From positions 1-64,000 of the forward strand of contig NZ_VXLC01000043.1 of assembly GCF_008704205.1 (NCBI RefSeq): a stretch of 64,000 nucleotides of DNA, in the 5' to 3' direction. This stretch comes from Nocardia colli (GTDB lineage: Bacteria > Actinomycetota > Actinomycetes > Mycobacteriales > Mycobacteriaceae). Below the pieces are notes generated by a model, which worked only from the letters and a program-made list of their open reading frames with translations, was not told the origin of the DNA and did not search any database. Shown piece by piece: positions 19,355 through 28,306 of the stretch (position 1 is its first letter; each line of letters starts with the position of its first letter). The translations under genes were made by a program, and so were the position numbers.

Positions 19355-19948
19355 TCACCCCAAGGCGGACAACGCCATTCGGCGCAGCACGGGCCTGGCC
19401 CGGACGGCCGTCGCGGTGCTCGCGCTGTGCGGGGTGGAGTTGATCAACCCGAAGGCGGCGTGGGCTTGCACCCGCGCCGTCTCCTCGGGTAGCCCGGGAT
19501 GCAGTTCGCGCAGCACCGTGACCCAGATTTCCACGTACTGGCGCTGGGTCCGGCGCAGTTCCCGGCGGGCGGTGGCGGGCACGTTCTCCAGATCGCGGTC
19601 CTGGATCCGGATCAGGTCCGGATCGCCGAGCGCGAAGTCGAGGTGGAAGTCGACGAGACCGTCCAGCGCCTCGGCCGCGCCGGCCGTGCGCGCGACCACC
19701 GCCTTGCCACCGTCGAGCAGTCGCTGGCTGACGCCGACGAGCAGTTCGACCAGCAGCGCTTCCTTGTTCGGGAAATGGCGGTAGACCGCGGGCCCGCTGA
19801 TGCCGACGGCCGCGCCGAGGTCGTCGAGACGCATGCCGAGGAAACCACGGTCGGCTATGAGCCGGGCACCGGCGTCGAGGAGTTGCTGCCGTCGCTGCGC
19901 CTTCAGCTGTTCACGGCGGGTGAGCGTGACAGGGTCAGTGCTGGTCAC
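19355..19948 (-). CDS. TetR-family regulator of the carboxylase/leucine operon (BkaR-like position)
   Basis: 197 aa with an N-terminal TetR HTH (RRQQLLDAGARLIADRGF, AAVGISGPAVYRHFPNKEALL, about residues 19-66) and an all-helical effector domain. GTG start at 19948 with AAAGGAG upstream. It is divergent from the acyl-CoA carboxylase operon with 93 bp between, so it is probably its repressor. In M. tuberculosis a TetR protein (Rv2506, BkaR) sits beside the same gene set. Its stop is 8 bp from the convergent SDR stop. Likely ligands are branched acyl-CoAs or related compounds (inference). Confidence 0.88.
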   Translation of the reverse strand: MTSTDPVTLTRREQLKAQRRQQLLDAGARLIADRGFLGMRLDDLGAAVGISGPAVYRHFPNKEALLVELLVGVSQRLLDGGKAVVARTAGAAEALDGLVDFHLDFALGDPDLIRIQDRDLENVPATARRELRRTQRQYVEIWVTVLRELHPGLPEETARVQAHAAFGLINSTPHSASTATAVRARPVLRRMALSALG

Positions 19949-19979
19949 ACGCGCTCCTTTCGCCCTACCTGGACATCTC

Positions 19980-19997
19980 GGTTAACCAAGATTAACC
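19980..19997. promoter_or_regulatory. Operator-like palindrome GGTTAA-N6-TTAACC
   Basis: Perfect 18-bp inverted repeat in the 93-bp gap between the TetR gene and the carboxylase operon. It is AT-rich relative to its surroundings, and a second small palindrome CTGGATTCCAG (19997-20007) abuts it. Best candidate for the TetR binding site. Confidence 0.6.
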
Positions 19998-20041
19998 TGG
20001 ATTCCAGTTATCGGCGACTAACTGACCGACAGGACCAAGTC

Positions 20042-21640
20042 ATGACCGTTACCGAAGAGGCCGTCGACAACCGAGTCGCCCACAAGGCGCTGGTGGACGA
20101 CCTGAGTGCCCGGCTGGCCGCCGCAGCGCTCGGCGGGTCTGCGAAGGCCCGGGATCGCCACGTGGCGCGCGGCAAGTTGCTGCCCCGCCAGCGGGTGGAC
20201 CAGCTGCTCGACCCGGGCAGCCCATTCCTCGAACTCTCGCCACTGGCCGCGACCGGGATGTACGGCGACGAATCCCCCGGCGCCGGGATCATCACCGGGA
20301 TCGGCCGGGTGTCCGGCCGTGAATGCGTGATCGTGGCCAACGACGCCACCGTCAAGGGCGGCACCTACTACCCGATGACAGTGAAGAAGCATCTGCGCGC
20401 GCAGGAGATCGCGCTACAGAATCAGCTCCCCTGCCTGTATCTCGTCGATTCCGGCGGCGCCTACCTGCCCGAGCAGGACGAGGTGTTCCCCGATCGCGAG
20501 CACTTCGGGCGCATCTTCTACAACCAGGCGAATATGAGCGCCAAGGGAATTCCGCAGATCGCCGCGGTACTCGGCTCCTGCACCGCGGGCGGCGCGTACG
20601 TGCCCGCGATGAGCGACGAGGCGGTGATCGTGCGCAATCAGGGCACCATCTTCCTCGGCGGGCCGCCACTGGTGAAGGCCGCGACCGGCGAGGTGGTCAC
20701 CGCGGAAGACCTCGGCGGCGGCGAACTGCATTCGCGCACTTCGGGTGTCACCGACCATCTGGCCGAGGACGATCAGGACGCGCTGCGCATCGTGCGCCGC
20801 ATCGTGGCGACCCTCGGCCCGCGGCCGTCGGCCCCGTGGGCGGTGCTGCCGCCGGTGGCACCCGCGGCGCCCGAGTCCGAGCTGTACGACGTGGTGCCGG
20901 TCGACCTGCGCACCCCATACGACGTCCGCGAGGTGATCGCTCGCCTGGTCGACGGTGATCCGGACGGGGACAGCACTTTCCACGAGTTCAAGGCCGAGTA
21001 CGGCAAGACCCTGGTCACCGGCTTCGCGCACATCCACGGCCACCCGGTCGGCATCGTCGCCAACAACGGCGTGCTGTTCAGCGAATCCGCCATGAAGGGC
21101 GCGCATTTCATCGAGCTGTGCGACAAGCGCAAGATCCCGCTGCTGTTCTTGCAGAACATCACCGGCTTCATGGTCGGCCGCGACTACGAGGCGGGCGGCA
21201 TCGCCAAGCACGGCGCGAAGATGGTCACCGCGGTGGCCTGCGCGCGGGTGCCGAAGCTGACCGTGGTGATCGGCGGATCCTATGGCGCGGGCAACTATTC
21301 GATGTGCGGGCGCGCGTATTCGCCGCGCTTCCTGTGGATGTGGCCGAATGCCAGGATCTCGGTGATGGGCGGCGAGCAGGCCGCCTCCGTCCTGTCGACG
21401 GTGCGCGGCGATCAGCTCGACAGCTCCGGGCAGCCGTGGTCGGCCGAGGACGAGGAGGCGTTCAAAGCGCCGATCCGCGACCAGTACGAGAGCCAGGGCA
21501 ACCCCTACTATTCGACGGCCCGGCTCTGGGACGACGGCGTGATCGACCCCGCGGACACCAGAACCGTCCTCGGACTTGCCCTTTCGGTGTGCGCGCAAGC
21601 GCCGCTCGAACCCGTTTCCTACGGCGTCTTCCGGATGTGA
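20042..21640 (+). CDS. accD1: Acyl-CoA carboxylase beta subunit (methylcrotonyl-CoA carboxylase type, AccD1)
   Basis: Carboxyltransferase subunit moving CO2 from biotin to the acyl-CoA, most likely 3-methylcrotonyl-CoA in leucine breakdown. 532 aa with two crotonase-like halves; seen are GKLLPRQRVDQLLDPGSPFLELS, LPCLYLVDSGGAYLPEQDEVF and LLFLQNITGFMVGRDYEAGG, which match MccB/AccD1 closely. ATG at 20042, with AGGA upstream. First gene of a tightly packed operon. The assignment to methylcrotonyl- rather than propionyl-CoA rests on the MCC-specific FPDREHFGRIFYNQANMSA segment and on the neighbours. Confidence 0.9.
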   Translation: MTVTEEAVDNRVAHKALVDDLSARLAAAALGGSAKARDRHVARGKLLPRQRVDQLLDPGSPFLELSPLAATGMYGDESPGAGIITGIGRVSGRECVIVANDATVKGGTYYPMTVKKHLRAQEIALQNQLPCLYLVDSGGAYLPEQDEVFPDREHFGRIFYNQANMSAKGIPQIAAVLGSCTAGGAYVPAMSDEAVIVRNQGTIFLGGPPLVKAATGEVVTAEDLGGGELHSRTSGVTDHLAEDDQDALRIVRRIVATLGPRPSAPWAVLPPVAPAAPESELYDVVPVDLRTPYDVREVIARLVDGDPDGDSTFHEFKAEYGKTLVTGFAHIHGHPVGIVANNGVLFSESAMKGAHFIELCDKRKIPLLFLQNITGFMVGRDYEAGGIAKHGAKMVTAVACARVPKLTVVIGGSYGAGNYSMCGRAYSPRFLWMWPNARISVMGGEQAASVLSTVRGDQLDSSGQPWSAEDEEAFKAPIRDQYESQGNPYYSTARLWDDGVIDPADTRTVLGLALSVCAQAPLEPVSYGVFRM

Positions 21641-21645
21641 GTGCG

Positions 21646-23682
21646 ATGCTGAACAAATCTCATCCCGTCGGGTTCGACACCGTCCTCGTGGCCAACCGCG
21701 GCGAGATCGCGGTGCGGGTCATTCGCACGTTGCGCGCCATGGGCATTCGCTCGGTCGCGGTCTACAGCGATGCCGACGCCGACGCCAGGCATGTGCACGA
21801 GGCCGACACGGCGGTGCGCCTCGGTCCGGCACCCGCGCGCGAAAGTTACCTCGCCATCGACAAAGTCGTGGACGCCGCGGTGCGCACCGGAGCTCAAGCG
21901 GTGCACCCCGGATACGGATTCCTCTCCGAGAACGCCGCTTTCGCCGCGGCGCTCGCGGACGCGAACATCGTCTTCCTCGGCCCGCCCGCCCGCGCGATCG
22001 AGGTCATGGGCGACAAGATCGCGGCGAAGAACACCGTCGCCGCCTTCAATGTCCCCGTCGTGCCCGGTATCGCCCGGCCCGGACTGACCGACGCCGACCT
22101 GATCGAGGCCGCGCGCGAGGTCGGCTACCCGGTGCTGGTCAAGCCCTCCGCCGGCGGTGGCGGCAAGGGCATGCGGCTGGTCGAGGATCCGGCGCAGCTG
22201 CCGGAGGCCCTGCTCAGCGCGCGCCGCGAAGCCGCGTCCGCGTTCGGCGACGACACCCTGTTCCTGGAACGCTTCGTCACCCGCCCGCGGCACATCGAGG
22301 TGCAGGTGCTCGCCGACCAGTTCGGCAACGTGCTGCATCTCGGCGAACGCGAATGCAGCCTGCAACGCAGGCACCAGAAGGTGATCGAGGAAGCCCCGTC
22401 CCCGCTGCTCGACGCCGCGACCCGGGCCCGGATCGGCGCCGCCGCCTGCAACACCGCGCGCAGCGTCGACTACGTCGGCGCGGGCACGGTCGAGTTCATC
22501 GTCTCCGCCGACCGGCCGGACGAGTTCTTCTTCATGGAGATGAACACCCGACTACAGGTCGAACACCCGGTCACCGAGCTGGTCACCGGCGTCGACCTGG
22601 TGGAATGCCAGGTCCGGGTCGCGGCCGGGCAGAAGCTCGCGGTCGAGCAGGACGAGATCCGGATGATCGGCCACGCCATCGAGGCCCGGGTCTATGCCGA
22701 GGATCCCGGTCGCGGGTTCCTGCCCACCGGCGGCACGGTGCTCGATCTCGTGGAGCCCGAAGGCGTTGGCATCCGGGTGGATTCGGGCCTGCGCGTCGGC
22801 ACGGTGGTCGGCAGCGACTACGACCCGATGCTGTCCAAGGTCATCACCCACGGCGCGGACCGGACCGCCGCGATCGCGAAACTCGATCGGGCACTGGCCG
22901 ATACCGTGCTGCTCGGCGCGACCAGCAACATCGAGTTCCTGCGCTTCCTGCTCGCCGACCCGAATGTCGCGGCGGGACACCTGGATACCGGGCTGCTCGA
23001 CCGCCGGGTCGCAGACTTCCACCCCGCCCCCGTGCACGACGAGCTGTTCCTGGCCGCCGCCACCTACCGCTGGCTGCGGCGCTGGCCGGCGACGCCGAGC
23101 GATCCCTGGCACGTCCCGTCCGGCTGGCGCATCGGCAACGCCGCGCCCACCTCGATCCGGCTGACCGGCGGCGACCGGACCGAGCACGTGTACCTGACCG
23201 GCACCCCCGCCGCCGCGACCGCGCGCATCGCCGAAGGCGAATCGACCTCGGTCACAGCGACTTTCGCCGGCAATCTGCTGACCTTGATCCTGGACGGCAT
23301 CCGGCGCGAGTACCGGATCGCCGAATCCGACGGCCAGCTGTGGCTCGCCGGGCCCACCGGCATCGCCATGCTGCGCGAGGTCGCCGAGGCGAGCGTGCGT
23401 GGCGCCGCCGAACACGTCGGCGACGCCGAAATCAAAAGCCCCATGCCGGGTTCGGTGATCGCCGTGCAGGCCGACACCGGCACCCAGGTCGCCGCGGGCG
23501 CCCCGGTGGTCATCGTGGAGGCGATGAAGATGGAGCACTCGCTCACCGCGCCGATCGCCGGAACCGTGGAGATACTCGTGACGCCCGGCACCCAGGTGCG
23601 CCTCGATCAAGTACTGGCCCGCATCGTCGCGGCACCCGCCGAAGACTCGAATACCGCCGAGCGAGAAGGAAACCCAGCATGA
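21646..23682 (+). CDS. accA1: Acyl-CoA carboxylase alpha subunit: biotin carboxylase plus BCCP (AccA1)
   Basis: Partner of the beta subunit, carboxylating its own biotin with ATP and bicarbonate. 678 aa: biotin carboxylase domain with VANRGEIAVRVIRT, glycine-rich KPSAGGGGKGM and MNTRLQVEHPVTE; a middle region for subunit contact; and a C-terminal biotinyl domain with EAMKMEH, biotin attached to Lys628. ATG at 21646 lies 6 nt after the beta stop; an in-frame GTG at 21637 overlapping that stop is equally possible. Its own stop overlaps the next start (ATGA). Confidence 0.92.
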   Translation: MLNKSHPVGFDTVLVANRGEIAVRVIRTLRAMGIRSVAVYSDADADARHVHEADTAVRLGPAPARESYLAIDKVVDAAVRTGAQAVHPGYGFLSENAAFAAALADANIVFLGPPARAIEVMGDKIAAKNTVAAFNVPVVPGIARPGLTDADLIEAAREVGYPVLVKPSAGGGGKGMRLVEDPAQLPEALLSARREAASAFGDDTLFLERFVTRPRHIEVQVLADQFGNVLHLGERECSLQRRHQKVIEEAPSPLLDAATRARIGAAACNTARSVDYVGAGTVEFIVSADRPDEFFFMEMNTRLQVEHPVTELVTGVDLVECQVRVAAGQKLAVEQDEIRMIGHAIEARVYAEDPGRGFLPTGGTVLDLVEPEGVGIRVDSGLRVGTVVGSDYDPMLSKVITHGADRTAAIAKLDRALADTVLLGATSNIEFLRFLLADPNVAAGHLDTGLLDRRVADFHPAPVHDELFLAAATYRWLRRWPATPSDPWHVPSGWRIGNAAPTSIRLTGGDRTEHVYLTGTPAAATARIAEGESTSVTATFAGNLLTLILDGIRREYRIAESDGQLWLAGPTGIAMLREVAEASVRGAAEHVGDAEIKSPMPGSVIAVQADTGTQVAAGAPVVIVEAMKMEHSLTAPIAGTVEILVTPGTQVRLDQVLARIVAAPAEDSNTAEREGNPA

Positions 23683-24839
23683 CCGACTTCCTGTCCACCG
23701 GCGCACTGCCGCAGGAGTACCGCGACCTCGCCATGACCGTGCGCGATTTCGCGCGGACGGTGGTCGCGCCGGTCGCCGCCGAACACGACGCGAAGCACAC
23801 CTTCCCGTACGAGGTGGTCGCCGGCATGGCCGACATGGGCCTGTTCGGCCTGCCGTTCCCCGAGGAGTACGGCGGCATGGGCGGCGACTACTTCGCGCTG
23901 TGCCTGGCCCTGGAAGAACTCGGCAAGATCGACCAGAGCGTGGCCATCACGCTGGAGGCCGGCGTCTCGCTCGGCGCGATGCCGATCTACCGCTACGGCA
24001 ACGACAAGCAGAAGCAAGAATGGTTGCCGCAGTTGACCAGCGGGCGTTCGCTGGCCGCGTTCGGGCTCACCGAACCCGGCGCGGGCAGCGACGCGGGCGG
24101 GACCAAGACCACCGCGATCGCCGACAGCGGTGACTGGGTGATCAACGGCAGCAAGCAGTTCATCACCAACTCCGGCACCGACATCACCACGCTGGTGACG
24201 GTGACGGCGGTGACCGGTCAGGCGGGCGGCAAGAAGGAGATCTCCACCATCCTGGTGCCCACCGACACCCCCGGTTTCGTCGCCGAACCCGCCTACAACA
24301 AGGTCGGCTGGAACGCCTCGGACACCCACCCGCTCAGCTTCACCGACGTCCGGGTGCCCGAGGAGAATCTGCTCGGCGAGCGCGGCCGCGGCTACGCCAA
24401 CTTCCTGCGCATCCTGGACGAGGGCCGGATCGCCATCGCGGCGCTCGCGGTCGGCGCCGCGCAGGGCTGCGTCGACGAGAGCGTGCGCTACGCCAAGGAG
24501 CGCGAGGCATTCGGCCAGGTCATCGGCCGCAATCAGGCCATCGCGTTCAAGATCGGCCGGATGGAGGCGCGGGCGCACACGGCCCGCACCGCCTACTATG
24601 ACGCCGCAGCGCTGATGCTGGCCGGCAAGCCGTTCAAGAAGCAGGCGTCCATCGCCAAGCTGGTGGCCAGCGAGGCGGCCATGGACAACTCCCGCGACGC
24701 CACCCAGATCTTCGGCGGCTATGGCTTCATGAACGAATACCCGGTGGCCCGGCACTACCGGGACAGCAAGATCCTCGAAATCGGCGAGGGCACAACGGAG
24801 GTGCAGTTGATGCTGATCGGACGGGAGCTCGGGCTATGA
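23679..24839 (+). CDS. Acyl-CoA dehydrogenase, isovaleryl-CoA type (FadE19-like)
   Basis: FAD enzyme introducing the alpha-beta double bond into an acyl-CoA. 386 aa, family length. Seen: FGLTEPGAGSDAGG (FAD/substrate contact), QIFGGYGFMNEYPVARHYRD, and IGEGTTE near the C terminus with Glu370 at the usual catalytic-base position of short-chain dehydrogenases. In an MCC operon it would oxidise isovaleryl-CoA to 3-methylcrotonyl-CoA just before the carboxylase. GAAGGAAA ribosome site. Overlaps both neighbours by 4 bp. M. tuberculosis FadE19 (Rv2500c) is in the same place; its exact acyl specificity is not settled by sequence. Confidence 0.88.
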   Translation: MTDFLSTGALPQEYRDLAMTVRDFARTVVAPVAAEHDAKHTFPYEVVAGMADMGLFGLPFPEEYGGMGGDYFALCLALEELGKIDQSVAITLEAGVSLGAMPIYRYGNDKQKQEWLPQLTSGRSLAAFGLTEPGAGSDAGGTKTTAIADSGDWVINGSKQFITNSGTDITTLVTVTAVTGQAGGKKEISTILVPTDTPGFVAEPAYNKVGWNASDTHPLSFTDVRVPEENLLGERGRGYANFLRILDEGRIAIAALAVGAAQGCVDESVRYAKEREAFGQVIGRNQAIAFKIGRMEARAHTARTAYYDAAALMLAGKPFKKQASIAKLVASEAAMDNSRDATQIFGGYGFMNEYPVARHYRDSKILEIGEGTTEVQLMLIGRELGL

Positions 24840-25336
24840 CCGACACCAACAGCTTGCGCCGGGTCGTGCAGACCGGCATGTGGTTCGAGGAGCTCGAGAC
24901 CGGCGTGCTGTACGAGCACCGGCCGGGCCGCACCATGACCGAGACCGACAACGTGCTGTTCAGCACGCTGACCATGAATCCGCAGGGGCTGCACATCGAT
25001 GCGGCCTACAGCGAGGCCCAGGAGCCGTTCCATCAGCGCCTGGTCAATTCGCTGTTCACCCTCGGCACCATGGTCGGCCTCGCGGTGGCGCACCTGACCC
25101 AGGGCACCACCGTCGCCAATCTCGGCTTCTCCGAGGTGAAGTTCCCCGCGCCGCTGTTCCACGGGGACACCGTCTACGCCGAGACCGAGGTGCTGGACAA
25201 GCGGGTGTCGAAGAGCAGGCCCGGCGAGGGCATCGTCACCTTCCGGCACACCGCGCGCAATCAGCACGGCGCCGTCGTCGCGGTCGCGGTGCGCAACGCG
25301 ATGATCCGCCTGCGTCCCGAGTCCGGCCAGTCATGA
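24836..25336 (+). CDS. MaoC-like hot-dog dehydratase (Rv2499c type)
   Basis: 166-residue single hot-dog protein of the MaoC (R-specific enoyl-CoA hydratase) family. It carries the GRTMTETDNVLFSTLTMN segment with the Asp/His-type hydratase site (D near residue 38, H near 53). It lies between the dehydrogenase and the CitE-like lyase with 4-bp overlaps on both sides, as in mycobacteria. A role as mesaconyl/itaconyl- or methylglutaconyl-CoA hydratase would fit the pathway. This is inference from context. Confidence 0.84.
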   Translation: MTDTNSLRRVVQTGMWFEELETGVLYEHRPGRTMTETDNVLFSTLTMNPQGLHIDAAYSEAQEPFHQRLVNSLFTLGTMVGLAVAHLTQGTTVANLGFSEVKFPAPLFHGDTVYAETEVLDKRVSKSRPGEGIVTFRHTARNQHGAVVAVAVRNAMIRLRPESGQS

Positions 25337-26145
25337 CCTGGACGATGCCGGGGCCCGCGTGGTTGTTCTGCCCGGCGGATCGGCCGGAACGCTACGAAAA
25401 GGCCGCCGCCGCAGCGGATGTGGTGATCCTCGACCTGGAGGACGGCGTCGCCGCCGGCGACAAGGCCGCCGCGCGCAAGGCGCTCGTCGAGACGCCGCTG
25501 GATCCCGAGACCACGTTCGTCCGGGTCAACGCGGCCGGTACCGACGAGCACGCTCTCGATCTGGCCGCGCTGGCCGACACCCGCTATCGGCGCGTCATGC
25601 TGCCGAAATGTGAATCGGCCGAACAGATCACGGCGCTGGCCGAGTACGAGGTGCTCGCGTTGATCGAATCCCCGCTCGGCGCGATCACGGTCGGCGATTC
25701 GATGACCGCAGGCAACGCGATCGGCGTGATGTGGGGTGCCGAAGACCTCGTCGCCGGGCTCGGCGGGCAGTCGAGCAGGCATGCCGACGGCAGCTATCGC
25801 GATGTGGCGCGGCATGTTCGGTCCACCTCGCTGCTCGCGGCCAAGGCGTACGGGAAGTTCGCGCTCGACTCGGTGTACCTCGATATCCGCGATCTCGACG
25901 GCCTGCGGGCCGAAGCACTGGACGCGGTCGCCGTCGGATTCGACGGCAAGGTGGCCATCCATCCCAGCCAGGTGGCGGTCATCCGCGCGGCCTACGCGCC
26001 GTCGGAGACCGAAATAGACTGGGCCCGAAGGGTACTCGACGAGGTACCCAAGCATCGTGGTGTGTTCGCCTTCGAGGGCCGCATGGTCGACGCCCCCGTC
26101 CTGCGACATGCCGAGCAGATCGTGCGGCGCGCCGAGCGCGCCTGA
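25333..26145 (+). CDS. CitE-like beta-hydroxyacyl-CoA lyase (Rv2498c type)
   Basis: 270-residue TIM-barrel lyase of the CitE/HpcH family, without the CitD/CitF partners of citrate lyase. Seen: FCPADRPERYEKAAAAADVVILDLEDGV with the metal-binding acidic residues, ALIESPLGA, GAEDLVAGLGG and the C-terminal GKVAIHPSQV. The M. tuberculosis homologue Rv2498c is known to act in both itaconate breakdown and leucine catabolism, cleaving methyl-branched hydroxyacyl-CoAs. No separate HMG-CoA lyase gene is present in this operon, so it may supply that step here (inference). Confidence 0.87.
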   Translation: MTWTMPGPAWLFCPADRPERYEKAAAAADVVILDLEDGVAAGDKAAARKALVETPLDPETTFVRVNAAGTDEHALDLAALADTRYRRVMLPKCESAEQITALAEYEVLALIESPLGAITVGDSMTAGNAIGVMWGAEDLVAGLGGQSSRHADGSYRDVARHVRSTSLLAAKAYGKFALDSVYLDIRDLDGLRAEALDAVAVGFDGKVAIHPSQVAVIRAAYAPSETEIDWARRVLDEVPKHRGVFAFEGRMVDAPVLRHAEQIVRRAERA

Positions 26146-26175
26146 CCACCAGTTCGAACAGCCAGGAGGAACGCG

Positions 26176-28128
26176 GTGCAACCACAGTGGGTGCCGACCG
26201 AGCAGGATATCGCCGACGCCAGGATCACCGACTTCGCGAAGTTCGTCGAGGGACGCACCGGCCTCGTCGCGCCCGACTACCACACGCTGTGGCAGTGGTC
26301 GGTCGATGAGCTCCCCGAATTCTGGCACGCGGTCTGGGACTACTTCGAGCTCGGCGAGGTCGCCGGCGAGGTGCTGGCCGACGCCGAAATGCCGGGCGCG
26401 CAATGGTTCCCGGGCACGCGGCTGAACTACGTCGATCAGCTCATCCGCCAGTTCCGCAGCGACCGGCCCGCGATCATCGGGGTCACCGAGGACGCACCGC
26501 CGCGCGAGGTGTCCTGGGCCGAATTGATCGACGACACCGCGGCATTGGCCCGCACCCTGCGTGCGATGGGCGTGCAGGCGGGCGATCGGATCGCCGGCTA
26601 TCTGCCCAACATCCCGGAGACGGTCGTCGCGTTGCTCGCGACGGCCAGCATCGGCGCGGTCTGGAGCGCCTGCGGGCAGGACTACTCGGCCAAGGCCGCA
26701 CTGGACCGGCTCGGTCAGCTCGAACCCACCGTGCTGATCACCGTGGACGGCTACCGATTCGGCGGCAAGGCGCACGACAAGCGGGACGACATCGCCGCGC
26801 TGCAAGCCGGACTGAGCACGCTGCGCGGCACGATCGCGGTCTCCCAGCTCGGCCTCGAGGTCTCGGACGCGACCGCCTGGACCGAGGCGATCACCAACGA
26901 CGAGGCCGCGCCCGCCGTGATCACCACGGAGCCGGTCGATTTCGATCATCCGCTGTGGATCGTGTTCTCCTCCGGCACCACCGGGCTGCCCAAGGGCATC
27001 GTGCACGGCCACGGCGGCGTGCTGCTGGAGCACCTCAAAGCCGTTGCGCTGCAATCCGATATCGGACCCGCCGACACCTTCTTCTGGTACACCAGCCCGA
27101 GCTGGATGATGTGGAACTTCCAGGTCTCCGGCCTGCTGACCGGCGCGACCATCGTCTGTTACGACGGCAGCCCGACCTACCCGGCCCCGGATGCGTTGTG
27201 GCGCATCGCCGCCGAGACCAAGACCACCGTGCTCGGCACCAGCCCCGGGTACGTGCTGGCCTGCATGAAGGCGGGCGCCGTGCCGCGCACCGAGCACGAC
27301 CTGTCCGCGCTGCGCACCGTAGGCATCACCGGCGCGTCGCTGCCCACCTCGTCGGCACTGTGGCTGGGCGAGAACACCGGTGACCATGTCCAGGTCAACT
27401 CGCTCAGCGGCGGCACCGACGTGGTGTCGGCCTTCATGGGCGGCGCGCGCACGGTCCCGGCCTGGCCGGGCGAGCTGTCGGTCCGCTTCCTCGGCGCCGC
27501 GCTGGAGTCCTTCGACGGCACCGGGCAACCGGTCCGGGACGAGGTCGGCGAGCTCGTGCTCACCAAGCCGATGCCGTCCATGCCGGTGCGTTTCTGGCAC
27601 GACGCCGACGGAAAGCGTTACCACGACGCCTATTTCGACATGTATCCCGGCGTGTGGCGGCACGGTGACTGGATCACCATCACCGACCGCAACTCCATCG
27701 TCGTGCACGGCCGTTCGGACTCCACGCTCAACCGGCACGGCATCCGGATGGGCAGCGCCGACATCTACCAGTCCGTCGAACGTCTCCCCGAGATCGCCGA
27801 GGCCCTGGTCATCGGCGCCGAACAGCCGGACGGCGGATATTGGATGCCGCTGTTCGTCGTGCTCGCGCCCGGCGCCGAACTCACCGACGACCTGAAGACC
27901 CGGATCAACAGCACCATCCGCACCGAGGTTTCCCCGCGCCACGTCCCGGACGAGATCCTGCTCGCGCCCGGCATCCCGCACACCCGCACCGGCAAGAAGC
28001 TCGAGGTGCCGATCAAGAAGCTGTTCCAGGGCGCGGACGCGGCCCGGGTGGTCGAACGCAGCGCGGTCGACAACCCGGACCTGCTCGACTGGTACGCCAC
28101 GCAGCGCCCCAACGGCGGCGGCGCGTAG
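26176..28128 (+). CDS. Acetoacetyl-CoA synthetase
   Basis: ATP-dependent ligase making acetoacetyl-CoA from acetoacetate and CoA. 650 aa, the usual AACS length. Seen: an N-terminal ACAS_N region (PDYHTLWQWSVDELPEFW), AMP-binding motif FSSGTTGLPKGI, and the AACS-type WYTSPSWMMWNF and SGGTDVVSAFMGG. GTG start at 26176 with a strong AGGAGGA 7 nt upstream. It follows the lyase by 30 bp and closes the operon: leucine catabolism yields acetoacetate, which this enzyme reactivates. It replaces the CoA-transferase (ScoAB) found near the mycobacterial block. Confidence 0.93.
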   Translation: MQPQWVPTEQDIADARITDFAKFVEGRTGLVAPDYHTLWQWSVDELPEFWHAVWDYFELGEVAGEVLADAEMPGAQWFPGTRLNYVDQLIRQFRSDRPAIIGVTEDAPPREVSWAELIDDTAALARTLRAMGVQAGDRIAGYLPNIPETVVALLATASIGAVWSACGQDYSAKAALDRLGQLEPTVLITVDGYRFGGKAHDKRDDIAALQAGLSTLRGTIAVSQLGLEVSDATAWTEAITNDEAAPAVITTEPVDFDHPLWIVFSSGTTGLPKGIVHGHGGVLLEHLKAVALQSDIGPADTFFWYTSPSWMMWNFQVSGLLTGATIVCYDGSPTYPAPDALWRIAAETKTTVLGTSPGYVLACMKAGAVPRTEHDLSALRTVGITGASLPTSSALWLGENTGDHVQVNSLSGGTDVVSAFMGGARTVPAWPGELSVRFLGAALESFDGTGQPVRDEVGELVLTKPMPSMPVRFWHDADGKRYHDAYFDMYPGVWRHGDWITITDRNSIVVHGRSDSTLNRHGIRMGSADIYQSVERLPEIAEALVIGAEQPDGGYWMPLFVVLAPGAELTDDLKTRINSTIRTEVSPRHVPDEILLAPGIPHTRTGKKLEVPIKKLFQGADAARVVERSAVDNPDLLDWYATQRPNGGGA

Positions 28129-28129
28129 G

Positions 28130-28306
28130 TCACCGGTAGTAGGAATGCCCGCCCAGGGCGGCCGTGAAAATGGCTGCCCTGGCGGCACGCGCCTCGGCCA
28201 GATTGCGCTGTTCTTCGGGGGTGAGGCGGTACCGAGCCAGCGTGCGGCGAGCAGAGTGGACCAGCGCCGGCCACACCGGTAGCTCACGGGCGAATGCGAA
28301 CGTCAT
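28130..28306 (-). CDS. Small hypothetical protein, 58 aa
   Basis: Basic, mostly helical protein beginning MTFAFARELPVWPALVHSA, rich in Arg and Ala, with no signal peptide or membrane helix. ATG at 28306 preceded by a clear GAAGGAG site. Convergent with acetoacetyl-CoA synthetase, the stops being 1 bp apart. I do not recognise a family. The good ribosome site is the main reason to accept it. Confidence 0.55.
   Translation of the reverse strand: MTFAFARELPVWPALVHSARRTLARYRLTPEEQRNLAEARAARAAIFTAALGGHSYYR

Noticed and set aside
25261..28287. 1,008-codon minus-strand frame opposite the lyase and acetoacetyl-CoA synthetase
   Set aside because: No recognisable domain; the plus strand encodes complete, well-known enzymes with ribosome sites and 4-bp overlaps.
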